Shown: positions 33,587 through 44,859 of the stretch, in pieces
How the letters are laid out: the number at the start of each line of letters is the position of its first letter
How positions within the stretch are numbered: position 1 is the first letter of the stretch
Source: Psilocybe azurescens
Taxonomy: Eukaryota; Basidiomycota; Agaricomycetes; Agaricales; Agrocybaceae
Length of the DNA stretch: 64,000 nucleotides
Assembly (NCBI GenBank): GCA_023853785.1
Contig: JAJIRX010000920.1
Location: 186,001 to 250,000, forward strand
Reading direction: 5' to 3'
Program-made: the position numbers and the translations under genes
Notes under the pieces: model-generated
Databases searched by the model: none
Told to the model about the DNA's origin: nothing
What the model saw: only the letters and a program-made list of their open reading frames with translations

Positions 33587-34138
33587 TGTACCCTCTCGCT
33601 CTCCTTTTTTCGTCTGTTTTGTATATTTTTTTATTTCTTTTGTTTTATATATTTTTATATATTTTTTTTTTATGTTTCAGTGGTAATGAACTTCGCTAGT
33701 AGATAATATTGTAGATAATAATGTAGTATATAGTTTTAATATATTATATATACATTCTTACATGAATTTACTCTAAGAAAATACATTCAATTAAAATCTG
33801 GCTATAGCTGGACTTTGTGAAATTCAATAAGTCTGCTCTCTAATGGCCTAAGCTGGAATATTGTTACCCAGGTATGGAGTCCAGGTGGATTCTAATTGAA
33901 CTCCACCTGGACTCCACCTGACTCCACCTGGCCTCCACCTGGCCTCCAGTTGGATTCAAGTGGAATTGCTTGAAGTCCATCTGGAGTCCATCTGGAGTCC
34001 ATCTGAACTCCACCTATCAAGATAACTTTCTGAACACTTGGATATGTTCCAGATGGAGTCCATGGAGTCCACCACTTCTGTATGGAGTTGGTGGACTCCA
34101 CATGGAGTATATGGGTGGAGGTAAGTACACTTAATTTC

Positions 34139-34670
34139 TATTATTGCAACACTATTAATATATAGCTAACAGAGTCTTATTTTGCAAAAGTAGTTTACAA
34201 TATCTATATATATTCAAATTTACAGTATTTTGTATATTGAATATGCTGACATAATATTCAGACAATGGTGTAGTTACAGGTGCATTGCCCTCAATTTTAT
34301 GATCATTTGATATATATGTGGGTATAACAGATAAGTGCCAGAATATATTATTGGGTATTGTAAAGAATGGTATATAATTCATAAAATGTTAAATTCCCAA
34401 GCAATAATAATAGTGTAGTTGGTAATGTGTGTATAGAATTAATATATAAAGCTGTTGATTCAATTCTGTTGAGTGTATTTTATAATTTTGCATTTATTAC
34501 AAATATCATGTGACCTGAATGGATTACTTAAGAGCCTATATAAAAATATTATGTAATACTGACTAAGCATACAATATCATGTGATTGCAATACATTATTT
34601 ATAAGCTTATGTAAGCAAGTTATTATGTAATGCTGACTAAGCATTATATTATACACTGATTAAGTACACG
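34139..34670. other. AT-rich part of F without gene
   Basis: AT-rich sequence with two similar blocks (TATGTAATACTGACTAAGCATA near 34550 and 34628). No frame or element recognised. Confidence 0.5.
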
Positions 34671-34689
34671 AGCTTTATGACCTGCCGCT

Positions 34690-35005
34690 ACGCGCCGTGG
34701 GATTCGCTCTGCCACCCCCTCTGCGCCACCTTATGGGCATCAGTTGCGCGGGGCTGCGCCCCCAGACCTTCGCTGTCGGCGCCTGCGCCTCCTCATTGAA
34801 AAATAAATAATACCAATTACAATTATTATATCTTTGGGGGAATGAGCTTCGCTCATCCCCCCTTTTTATCGACACTCCATGTCTCATGAAAATAATAATA
34901 ATAGCACGCTTGGGGGATGAGCTGCGCTCATCCCCCTTGCTTCACACCCCTAATATAATGTATGGGAGGGATGAGCTGCGCTCACCCCTCCCCCTACTTC
35001 ACAGC
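34690..35005 (+). repeat. cluster of GC-rich hairpins
   Basis: At least four palindromes with a TGC or TTC triloop. GGGGC-TGC-GCCCC lies near 34757. GGGGGAATGAGC with its complement GCTCATCCCCC is at 34836-34861. A perfect one with 11-bp arms (GGGGGATGAGC) lies near 34912-34936. One with 13-bp arms and a single mismatch (GGGAGGGATGAGC) lies near 34965. They are CpG-rich islands in AT-rich, CpG-poor sequence. They resemble GC clusters of fungal mitochondrial DNA; no mitochondrial gene is visible. Confidence 0.7.
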
Positions 35006-35079
35006 CTGCCCTACAGCTTATTGGGGTTGCACTTGCATCCCACTAAGGAGGCACAGCATCTTCATAGTCAGATTATATA

Positions 35080-36700
35080 CACTCAGTCAATAACAGTGAA
35101 CAAATACACAAATATTTATACACAGCACTCTATATTCTGTGTCCATTAAATTTCTTTTGCTTCAACAATCTCAAACTAAAATTTTAAACCATATTAAACC
35201 CATTCCAACTAATCCACAATACCTTTGCCACCATGTCTGTTTTAATATTCACACCCATATCCACTCCCAATCAATCATTATTCTACTTTATATTTTATAC
35301 AATACTGCACTACTCATTTACTATCTATCACTCACCTCATAGGCACAGCACTATAGATGTCATGCTATTTTAAATTTCATAGCTTACACTCTTTCTCTTC
35401 ACAACCAAAATATCTGTCTCTACACCCCACTACTTAAATTCTACAAAATTTAATCACATCAATCTACACCCTATAGTACATTACAATCTAAAATCAATTT
35501 TCATGACATATCACAGAGCATTCACCCCACTCACCACTTCTGCTTCATCCTCAGGCCTACATCTTATCACTGCTCCATCTCTCTATCTCACTATAGACAT
35601 TTGTACCACCTCCATACTCACATTTTTTTTTACTGACTGTCAATAACAGTGAAAATTTCTGTCTCTATCTAACAATCTCACAAATCTCCAACCAAAATTT
35701 AAAACCATATTACACCCACTCCAACTAATCCACCACAACTTCACCCCTGTACTCAGTCAATCTACATCCCTGCCTATCACCACTCCCAATTATTTGCCAA
35801 TTATTGCCTCTATTACTTATAATACTTGACTGCCCTTTCATTACCCACCAATATTTTGATATGCACAGCACCTGCATCGCTGTGCCATTTTAAAATTTAT
35901 AACTTGCACTTTTTTCTTCAAAATCCAAATAGCTGTTCTCAGCCCCCACCACTTTGGTCCTGTAAATGAATTAATCACATCAATCTATATTCTATAGTAC
36001 ATTACAATTCAAATATCAATTCCCACTCCTAATAGTTAACACTCTCTTTAATTATACCCACTACATGGGCAAAGCATACTCCAGCTTTATTCTCAAACAT
36101 TAAATTTACTACCTATACAGCACTGTATATCAAATCCCCCTACTGCTATGTGTCAGTCATGAAGCTAAACGGCACAGTGCATCTGGGATTTGCTAAGGGT
36201 GCTCTACACCTCCATACCAAAAATAATATCAATATTCCATCACTTCACCCTTTCTATGTCTAATGAAAAACATTTGGGTATGTCTCTACAAAAGCATGCC
36301 ACCTTTAGCGCTATGTCCATGCTACTATACATTTCCACAATATATCCCCAGCCCACTCTTGAACAATTATTGTGTAGATTACTTGTAATAACATTCTTTT
36401 TGCATAGAGAACTGGAATATTCTACTATGCACAGCACCTGCAGCACTGTATCATTTTAAAATTTACAGATTACACTCCTCACAATTAAAATTTAAAATAG
36501 CTGTCCCCTGACCTTTCCCATTGTAAAATTGTGTCCCAGTGCTATCTTTCTGTCTACACCTTTATGTAAACAGTTCCAACTATAATTCATTTCATACTAA
36601 CTTTTCCACTGTCCACAATGCCCCTGTTTTGATATTTATTTAGTTGTATTTATTTCAACCTTTAACTCTTTTATCCAATACATAGTCTCCATTACAAAGG
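35080..36700 (+). repeat. diverged tandem repeat, unit about 525-560 bp
   Basis: Landmarks recur in order. ATGCACAGCAC followed by TTTTAAAATTT occurs near 35343, 35862 and 36427. CAATAACAGTGAA occurs near 35090 and 35641. AACCATATTA with CCAACTAATCCAC occurs near 35188 and 35703. CACATCAATCTA occurs near 35456 and 35965. About three units, none coding. Confidence 0.65.
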
Positions 36701-37220
36701 TGTCAACCAACCACAATATCTGCAGACAGAAATGTCCCATTCAAATAGTCTTTGACACAGATTTATTGATCCACTTGCTCATAGTGCACTGTGCACTGTG
36801 CATGCAAGAGTGTGCATATTTTTTGTTTTCAGAGCCACCCAAAGCAGCTTCAATACAGCTGGGTATGGCTAATAGACACATTGAGGGTTCATTATTTAAG
36901 CACAGAATGTTTTCCAGGCTTTGTGGCACTTATTTTGTTGTTTGCCATCAGCCACTGGTTGTTTATTTCAAAAGGCATCGCAGCGCGGGCCCCAAAACAC
37001 AATGGCGTGCTTAATAATGCTTGGTCATGCTTAAGTAACTTGCTCCTTCCTTTTTGAAAATTCTTAGTCATCGAGCTCTCTTATATTATAGATTATGAGA
37101 AATTCCGACCAGTTCCAAGTGGGTCCAAGTGGATTCCGATTGGATTCTGACTGATTCTGATCAGTCCTGACTGGGTCCAAGCAGTTCTGACTGGTACCCA
37201 TGGGGCACTGTAAAGTACTG
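36701..37220. other. right arm of F
   Basis: No gene recognised. The last 130 bp carry the subterminal CAAGTGGATTCCGATTGG-type repeats before the right end of F. Confidence 0.5.
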
Positions 37221-37228
37221 GCTAATGC

Positions 37229-37895
37229 CAGCACTCCCAGAACTGCACTCAGGTCTAGAGCTGCACACTATCTGTATTATGGGTATGGCCATAAAGGTTA
37301 TAGATAAAACAGGCTATCTAAACAGCTGTCCATCCCATTTTACTTGAATATCATCCTCAAATGGAATGGGTTGCATCTAAAACAGCTACCAACAGCTGTT
37401 GACAGCTGTTGTCCTATTATCTAAGATGTAAATAGAATTTTATTGACTGTATTGCAGAGCTACTGACATGAGATATTCCTTACCTCAGTTTAGATGTAGA
37501 TGCAAAGACTAGAAAGAAATAAAAGAGAACAGAGACTACTAATGTTGGGCATTACAATGCATCCAGAGTAGTCAGTGCTTTAACAACATCAGAGTCCTGA
37601 TGGTCTCTGGTTTAAGGCTTGCACAATGAGGCGAGATTGTATTCCAGCTCTGATAACATGTGGTGAGGAACAACACATAGGACTAATTGTAAATTCAATA
37701 ATTGTAAGAACAGGTCTCTCAGCTAATTTACTAAGGTTTATCAGCTTGAAGTGCCAATAATGATGCCCATTATGGCTGTTGCTTAACAGGTGATGATGTG
37801 AACATACTGTAGTATGTTGGGACTTAGAGCAATCTCTCCAGCACCAAATGGGATGGGGATTTACCTGTGAATACTGTCTGTATGACCCATTAATA
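37229..37895. other. satellite remnant and spacer
   Basis: 37221-37260 continues the satellite interrupted by F. The rest is unique, CpG-poor sequence without a frame. It ends at the target duplication of G (CATTAATA, 37888-37895). Confidence 0.5.
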
Positions 37896-38182
37896 GAGGT
37901 CTTTACATGGCCCCCATTTTTGGTTGGACTTTCTATATTCAGAATGACAATTTTTCTGGTCTAGGACTGCTGAAATTTTCCAGTGAGATTCCGGTGAATG
38001 TCTGACCAGACTACAAGTCCAATGGACTGTCCAGGTGGACTGTCCACTGGAAATGACCAGACAGGACCAACAGAAGTCCAATGGAAGTCCATCAGAACCC
38101 CACTGGACATGACTATTGGAATTCCAGTGGACAAGTCCAATGGATGTCCTTTTATTATAATTTATACTAGTATAGAAAAAAA

Positions 38183-38261
38183 GACATAAATGAGAATTGA
38201 ACTTGGGCATCAGAGAATGCCAAACGCAAGTGGGATAAACCAACTGAGCCACAAAGGCTTA
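38183..38261 (-). repeat. tRNA-like module in G
   Basis: Minus strand: A-box-like TGGCTCAGTTGGTTTATCCC, B-box-like AAGTTCAATTCTCA, then a run of seven T. Same position and orientation relative to the left end as in E1 and H. Confidence 0.55.
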
Positions 38262-38469
38262 TGGAAAATAATAAAATTAGTTAAATACATAGTGATGTAG
38301 CCAAAATTCTTGGCACTGCTCGGCATGGGACAAACAACAATGCATGCATGACATGCTGATGCCACATCGGTCTGTTGTTGATTCCAACCCCAACCCTTTT
38401 CCTTCCACCACCACCACCACCTTGTCAGTTGGAGCCAGGCGAGAGCCAACCCGATGCGACAGAGGACGA

Positions 38470-39265
38470 GAACAACCGCAATGGCCACACCAACAAGGAC
38501 GACAGCAACAACAAGGTCGCAGATGAGGACCACGATGAGGACCACAAGGGCGAGGGCGAGGACCGCGAGGGACTGCGAGGACAGCAGCTAGGACCAGGAT
38601 TGCCACAGCAAGGACCAAGACACCAGCATGGACCAGGACATGGGGCGAGGACAGCGGCAAGAGTGAGGACAAGGATGGTGGCAAGGGCAAGGACAAGGAC
38701 AAGGGCAAGGACGGCAAGGGCAAGGGCAGCAAGGACAAGGATGGCAAGGACAAGGATGGCAAGGGCAAGGACAAGGGCGGCAAGGGCAAGGACAAGGGCG
38801 GCAAGGGCAAGGACAAGGACAACCTGCAACGACAGCACTGACAGATACCACCACAGCGACGGAAAAGGCCAGGACAACAGGGCCAACGATGACACACAAT
38901 GATGACACCAGCACGTACCATGACAGGTATGGACTGCGACAACCCGTGACAAAGGCACCAATGGGTACCAGGACAGGCACGGCGGACAACGACACCGACA
39001 CATACCACAATGGGTACAGACTGCGACAACATGTACCACCATGGCAACAGCGAGGACAACAGGGATGACCACAACATGCAATGATGGCAGCGACGCATAC
39101 CACAACACGTACAGATGACACTGACAATGACATTGACAATGACACCGACATGTACCACGGCAGGTACAGCCGATGAAAACACCCGATGGCAACACCGACA
39201 CATACAACAACAGGTACAGCTGACCACGACGTCAATAACACGGACGATGACACCACCAATGTACC
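38470..39265 (+). repeat. minisatellite of G
   Basis: First part is GGCAAGGGCAAGGACAAGG words (38640-38825); second part is GACAACGACACCGACA and GTACCACAATGGGTACAG words. Long frames on both strands follow from the repeat and are not called as genes. Confidence 0.7.
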
Positions 39266-39962
39266 CTCCACCCCCTTTTTCCATTTTTTTTTGTTTCTTT
39301 TTTATTATGTTTTTATTTTATTTTTACCTGTATATAATCATGTAGTATATAGTTTTTAATATATTACATTACATTGTCACATAAATTTAAGCTAAGATTA
39401 AAGTATTCCAGTTGGAATCTAATTGGATTCCATTCCATGTGAATTTAAAGTTGGACTTAGTGAAATTCACAAAGTCAGATAATAATGTAGTATATAGTTT
39501 TCAATATATTATATTATATTGTTACATAAATTAAAGATAAGATTAAAGTATTATTCTAGTGACCTAGCTTCCTTAATATGGCTCCCAAAGCTTCCAAGAA
39601 CACTGCTACTGTCCCTAACTCCCCTCCCAAGTCTGCAATTAAACCAGTGACAGTCCACTGGACATCCACTGGACATCCACTGGACTCCACTGGACAGAGC
39701 ACTCTTGGATCTGGTCTAATTAAGTGCTGAGAGTCTGGTGGAAGTCCAACAGACTGGACAGTCCGGCCAGTCCATCTGTTTTCTGTTTTGAAGTGACTTG
39801 ACCGGACTTTGACCGAATTTGGCCGGACTCTGACTGGACTGGTAGTGGAATTTTTCAAGTCCAATGGACTATCCAGCCAGGTTCATCGGAATTGGCTGGG
39901 TCCAGTGAAAGTCCTTTGGAGTCCAACGGAATATGGGGGCACTGTAAAGTACACCATTAATA

Positions 39963-40200
39963 TAGGTATGGTGCACAGCCCTGCTCAGACCACTGCTCAT
40001 AACTCAATGCTAACTTGTCCCAGCTGACACTAGTACATCCAGGACTATGCTCAGGTCAAGCCTTGGAAGGTGAGTGTACATTAACAAATGCTTGGGCATG
40101 ATTTTTGACACAAATATCCATTGCAGCGTGCTCTAGATTTACTCTGAGATGTGAGGGACCAGTTTTTAATAATTAAACACTCTCAAAAAATAAATAGAAA
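39963..40200 (+). repeat. satellite segment 4
   Basis: About one unit: CTAGTACATCCAGGACTATG, GCTCAGGTCAAGCCTTGGAAG and ACAAATGCTTGGGCATGA. Confidence 0.6.
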
Positions 40201-41496
40201 TGTGAATGTATTTTATCTGGTGTTTGTCACACCTTGATGGAATGCAGGGTGGTCAACTGTATCCATGACTTCTACACAATTTCAAGAGATATTCAGGTTG
40301 AAAATTTTCCATCATTACATTGACTTATATAAGAGAAAGATAAAAATCTGAATATTGCAAAGGCTTGGGTACACTATCAAGGACTACTTATATTTGACAG
40401 AGTATATACATCTGCTCTCTATTAACCATGCCCAACTAGACTTTGACTGCAGTACACTGCTTACACAGTGCTGCAATTCAATCTTGATCCTTTCATGGCT
40501 TTCCATCACTGTCAATATGGTACACAGTATCCAAAGACATAACAGCTATCATTCTCAGCACTTCACATTGTAAGGTTTGATGACAAGGACTGAGAATATC
40601 AGCTCCATAACCTTCCTGGAAATGAGTAAATGGGGACATGATAAAGATGATTTTCCAAACATAGAAATCAAGAAAAATGACCTTAAGTAGGCACCCACAA
40701 CTCATGGCAATCAGATCATCTTGCCCAAGATTGACCTTTTTGACTGCATGCCAGCATCACTAGTGTTCTCATCCTCACCACTCTCCTCACCAGCCTCTGT
40801 ATCAGCTCCATCTTTTGTTTTCATGGACTTACTGACAACCACAGTCCTAGGGTATGGCATCCCAGTGACAAGGAACTGGCCATTGGATCCTTCAGCCCTA
40901 AATTGATTGCTCCAGCACCATCATGGTGGATGTGATAAGGGCAGACAAGATTGTCTGGACATGTTTGGAAGCACATGATTGCAAGCTTTCAACTATGTAA
41001 AGCAAGCTCCAGCATATAGATAGATTCACTTTGATCCCAGACTCAAACTGGGTAAGAAAGATTTGAGCTATTGTGAACAAACAATTTGAATGCTTTTTGG
41101 CCCATACCTGCTTGTGTTAAAATATAAGAATGATCCAGTAAGGTAGCAATTAAACATAAACATTCAAGATGATTCTTCTACAGATCTGTCAAGTGGTGCT
41201 ACACAGTGGTGGGCTTTGGTATATACCATTCTTTGCAAATCTTTGGAATTTTGACTGGTACTTTCTTTGGCTCTACATTTGCTGTACTAGCTACTACTAT
41301 CTGTATAATTTATCAGATACACAAATGGTACTGGAGAGTTGTGAGAAGTACCTTTGGCAGATCTAGATTAACAATGATGTCTAATTGTGCAATAGGAATA
41401 TTTGGAGTTCACTATGTGAAAGAAGGTATGAGGATAGTCAAATATACAAGAATTTTTTTGCCTTGTTTGAATGACCAGGGTTATGGTGGTCCATGT
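40201..41496. other. CpG-poor spacer, one unexplained frame
   Basis: Mostly unique sequence. A 98-codon plus frame at 41206-41502 (GTFFGSTFAVLATTICIIYQ, later VRSTFGRSRLTM) is hydrophobic in its first half; it runs into the inverted repeat and matches no family I can name. A minus frame near 40900-40700 is Lys/Glu/Ser-rich (DGADTEAGEESGEDEN). Both may be transposon remnants. Confidence 0.3.
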
Positions 41497-43404
41497 GGGT
41501 AAATATTCCCCATAAACACTCTTGGCTGTTTTCTTGTGCCCATAAATATGTCATAGCACAGAAATATATTTTAACCTTGCACAGTTATTTTTGATGTTCA
41601 TGCAGATATCTTAAGTCATTTTTTAGCTGCCCAGAAATATTTTTGAGTGTAAATAAACATTCTTTAAGATGCCCAGAAAAATGTTCAGATCCCCATATTT
41701 ATTTTAATCTAAAATTTGCTATGCACAGATATTTTAAAGCCTCCTGAGCATATGTTTAGCTCACTGAATATTATTGTGCAAGTTAAGCGCACATTTTCAT
41801 GAATTTTTGCCAAGACAGCCAGCCAGAATTCTGTGATTATGTAAATCTATCATGTTTGGCAAGTCAGCAGCACATTTGGAGTTGAAACTCTGCTAGAGAA
41901 AACAGCCTACTTGATGGTTTATAGTTTATAGCCTGCCTACAAGTCAAGATATGAATGTCTGAAATGGAAGTATGATTGGATAATTCTATTACTGTACTAA
42001 AGTATATAAAAGTATTGAAAAATTGAGCCTCCCTCCTTTACTGAAGACACTAGGGCAGATACAAGAGGCTGCCCAACTTATATTGTGGCTGTGCTAGAAA
42101 TGCAACACCCCTTCACAAAGGGTGTGTTAGTGATATGCCAGCTGAGCTCAACCTGAAAGCCACATCTTAGGCTTGATATTTTCATGCCTGGGCTTCAATT
42201 TCTTGAAGCCTAAGCCACACCAGCAGGCTTAGGCCAGCTTAGACTCAGCTTAGACCTGAGCTGTAGCCTATGGGAAATATTGGATGGAACAGAAGGCCAC
42301 ATTTATTCTGTGTGTTTCAAGGTATTGGCTGGATGGATTCTGGAGAAATAGGTTTTAAATGGAAGGTAGGATGATATGCAACAATTCCTAATACTTTATT
42401 TGCATATAGCTAAACATGAGTGAATGCAATAATTATAAGAATGGGCCTCTCAGCTAATTTACAATAATTCATTTGCTTTGTTGTTGTTGTTGTTGTTGTT
42501 GTCATTGATAATTAACAGATCCCATAAAAATTCTTTGTGCACATTGAACTCCTCAACACTACCATCACTGAGTAAGGATTCTTTCTCAAGCTCATGCTCC
42601 TCCTGAACTGCCATTATAATCTCTTGAAAGAGAAGATTATTGCAATACAAGAGTTTGAAGCATTGAAGTGCCTTGACAATATCACCCCTCATCTAGTTAT
42701 GCTACTTGCTGATAGTAATACCTATGGACAAAAATGCATGCTCACTCAATACCAGCACATCACTATTTACAATAGGTGCCCTTTGTGAAGGGTGTTGCAT
42801 TTTAGCACAGCCACAATATAAGTTGGGCAGCCTCTTGTATCTGCCCTAGTGTCTTCAGTAAAGGAGGGAGGCTCAATTTTTCAATACTTTTATATACTTT
42901 AGTACAGTAATAGAATTATCCAATCATACTTCCATTTCAGACATTCATATCTTGACTTGTAGGCAGGCTATAAACTATAAACCATCAAGTAGGCTGTTTT
43001 CTCTAGCAGAGTTTCAACTCCAAATGTGCTGCTGACTTGCCAAACATGATAGATTTACATAATCACAGCATTCTGGCTGGCTGTTCCTGGCAAAATTCAT
43101 GAAAATGTGTGCAACTTACACAATAGTGTTTGGGGAGTTAAACATATGTTCAGGGGGCTTTAAAATATCTGCACATGGCAAATTTTAGATTAAAATAAAT
43201 TTGGAGATGTGAACATTTTTCCGGGCATCTTAAAGAATTTTTCTGTGCTCACAAACATATTTCTGGGCAGCTAAAAATGACTTAAGATATCTATAGAAAC
43301 ACTAAAAATAACTGTGCAAGGTTAAAATATATTTCTGCACAATGAAATGTTTATGAGCACAAGAAAATAGCTAAGAATGTTCATGGGGAATATTTACCCA
43401 CATG
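41497..43404. mobile_element. large inverted repeat, arms about 630 bp
   Basis: CCATGTGGGTAAATATTCCC at 41497 recurs inverted ending at 43404. Arms 41497-42133 and 42775-43404 are similar along their whole length with scattered changes. The spacer (about 640 bp) holds a TTG microsatellite (42480-42500) and a block on glutamate-rich frames without recognised function. Similarity extends about 8 bp outside each stated end. I find no convincing target duplication, so the exact ends and class are open. Confidence 0.75.
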
Positions 43405-43689
43405 GACTGCCATATATTCTGCTTAGGTTTCATACTTCATCTCAGTGTATCACAAATAATACTCAGAGAAGGCTCACATACACAGATTGAGTTGTATAAG
43501 TGTTTTCATTCTTGAAACACAGATCAGTGTCCCCAATTCAATCATCAACACATACCCTCATGGGCAAGCATTTATTTCTAGAGGCTTATATTCTGGTACC
43601 TGTCATAAGTAAACCTTAAGCAGCTCTTGGACACACCAACCAAGGTGAGCATGAATATCCCAGCACTCCCATCTTGCTGAGTTGCTTGA

Positions 43690-44230
43690 GTATATGTCAC
43701 ACAATGCTGGTTCTAATATACATCTGCTTTTGGGAGGTCACCCAAGCAGTCCTGGATGTGATAGTGCTGGCTGAGACAATCTACCACCAAATACCAGCAG
43801 CTCACCTTTCAAAGTAAATTCTGGGCACTGAGTAATAGAGACTGATTTTTTTAAAATATCACATATAAGCATTTTTGATGGGCACTTGCCTTCCAAGAGG
43901 TGGCCCAAGCACAGTCCTAGATATGCTGGCATTCACTGCAAGTGATTCAGCACCAAGAATAAGCTTCTCACCTTTCAAAGTAGATTCTGAACACTGTGTA
44001 GCAGACACTTATTTCAGATATCACATATGAGCATTTGACAATTGACATTTGCTTTCTGTGGAGTGGCCTGAGTGTAGTCCTAAATGTGTTGGCATTCACT
44101 GTGGGTGATTCAGTACCAAGAATTGGCTGCCCACCTTTCAAAGTAGATTCTGAGCACTGTGTATCAGACACTTATTTTAGATATCACATATGATTATTTT
44201 CTAATCTCACTGTATTGCTTGAGTATATTT
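43690..44230 (-). repeat. satellite segment 5 (inverted)
   Basis: Satellite words of segments 1-4 in reverse orientation, about three units: CAAAGTAGATTCTGAGCACTG and GGCCTGAGTGTAGTCCTAAA-like phrases. Confidence 0.65.
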
Positions 44231-44859
44231 CACAATGCTCAGATTTCATATGCCATGTTGGTGTATCTCACAAGATATGTACATGAAGAGTGCTCATGAC
44301 AACAAATACTTCTATTCAGGAACTCACACTCACAAAATATGTGTTGGTATGTCTAATATCATGCTCAGAACATTGCTCAATGGTGAACATTTTTTTCTCA
44401 GTGCCTATATTCCTGTCTTTATTATCAATGCACCTCACACAGCTCTCAGGAAATTTTATCTGAGGTCAGAATGTATAATTGCAATGCTCTCCAAGCATGG
44501 GTACTCCTCTCGGATTGCTTAGTCTGTTTCAACTTGTTCTATAAATTGCTCATGAAATTGTCTCAAAGCTGAACACTTCTATGGAAAAGCTCATACTCCT
44601 ACTTCTTATGCAAGCACACATCACAAATTGCCCACAACTTATGAAAGGTAGGTATTTGCTTCTCCATGCTCATATTCCCATATGCTGTGCTGGCATATTT
44701 TGCACATTGCTTGGGCCATATTTTCAGACACAAGCATCAGTGTTTTTATGCTCAACTATCTGTGGCTCATTTTAGCATACATTAGTAAATGCTTGAGACA
44801 CCTTTCCACGATGAGCAATCTCATTCTCATACTAAAATAATCTGTAGAAGGCTGCCAAG
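44231..44859. repeat. diverged satellite-like sequence
   Basis: Weakly repetitive plus-strand phrases (CTCAGTGCCTATATTCC, ATGCTCATATTCCCATATGC) on the same scale as the satellite but more diverged. No gene. Confidence 0.4.

Larger units (their letters stand above)
24624..34130 (+). mobile_element. H: KDZ-like element nested in F
   Basis: Left end GAGGTCTTTACCCTCACCC, nearly identical to E1; right end reverse-complements to GTGTACTTACCTCCACCC, like the left end of E2. TTAATTTC flanks both sides (24616-24623, 34131-34138). Interior: subterminal repeats, tRNA-like module, conserved block, intron-like segment, minisatellite, pyrimidine tract, subterminal repeats. It is split by the gypsy element (25160-32139) and the solo LTR (33122-33586); without them H is about 2.1 kb, the size of G. 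Confidence 0.87.
24143..37220. mobile_element. F: KDZ-like element, 13 kb with nested insertions
   Basis: Left end GAGGTCTTTACACTCCCC; right end reverse-complements to CAGTACTTTACAGTGCCCC. GCTAATGC flanks both sides (24135-24142 and 37221-37228), a clean 8-bp duplication within the satellite. Arms have TGGAATCCGATTGG-like subterminal repeats. Without H (24624-34130) F is about 3.6 kb: a 480-bp left arm and a right part with hairpins and a 540-bp tandem repeat. No transposase recognised. Confidence 0.8.
37896..39954 (+). mobile_element. G: KDZ-like element
   Basis: Left end GAGGTCTTTACATGGCCCCC; right end reverse-complements to GTGTACTTTACAGTGCCCCC. CATTAATA flanks both sides (37888-37895, 39955-39962). 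Subterminal repeats are of the TCCAGTGGAC type. Interior: tRNA-like module, conserved block, minisatellite, pyrimidine tract. Near 39300-39560 a block (AATGTAGTATATAGTTTT) occurs twice. No transposase. Confidence 0.87.

Noticed and set aside
38277..39284. 335-codon and 261-codon minus-strand frames over element G
   Set aside because: Leu/Pro/Val-rich frames made of the repeat GGCAAGGGCAAGGAC read backwards; overlapping frames are equally open.
41206..41502. Small membrane protein gene
   Set aside because: Hydrophobic first half but runs into the inverted repeat and has no recognised homologue; kept only as an unexplained frame.
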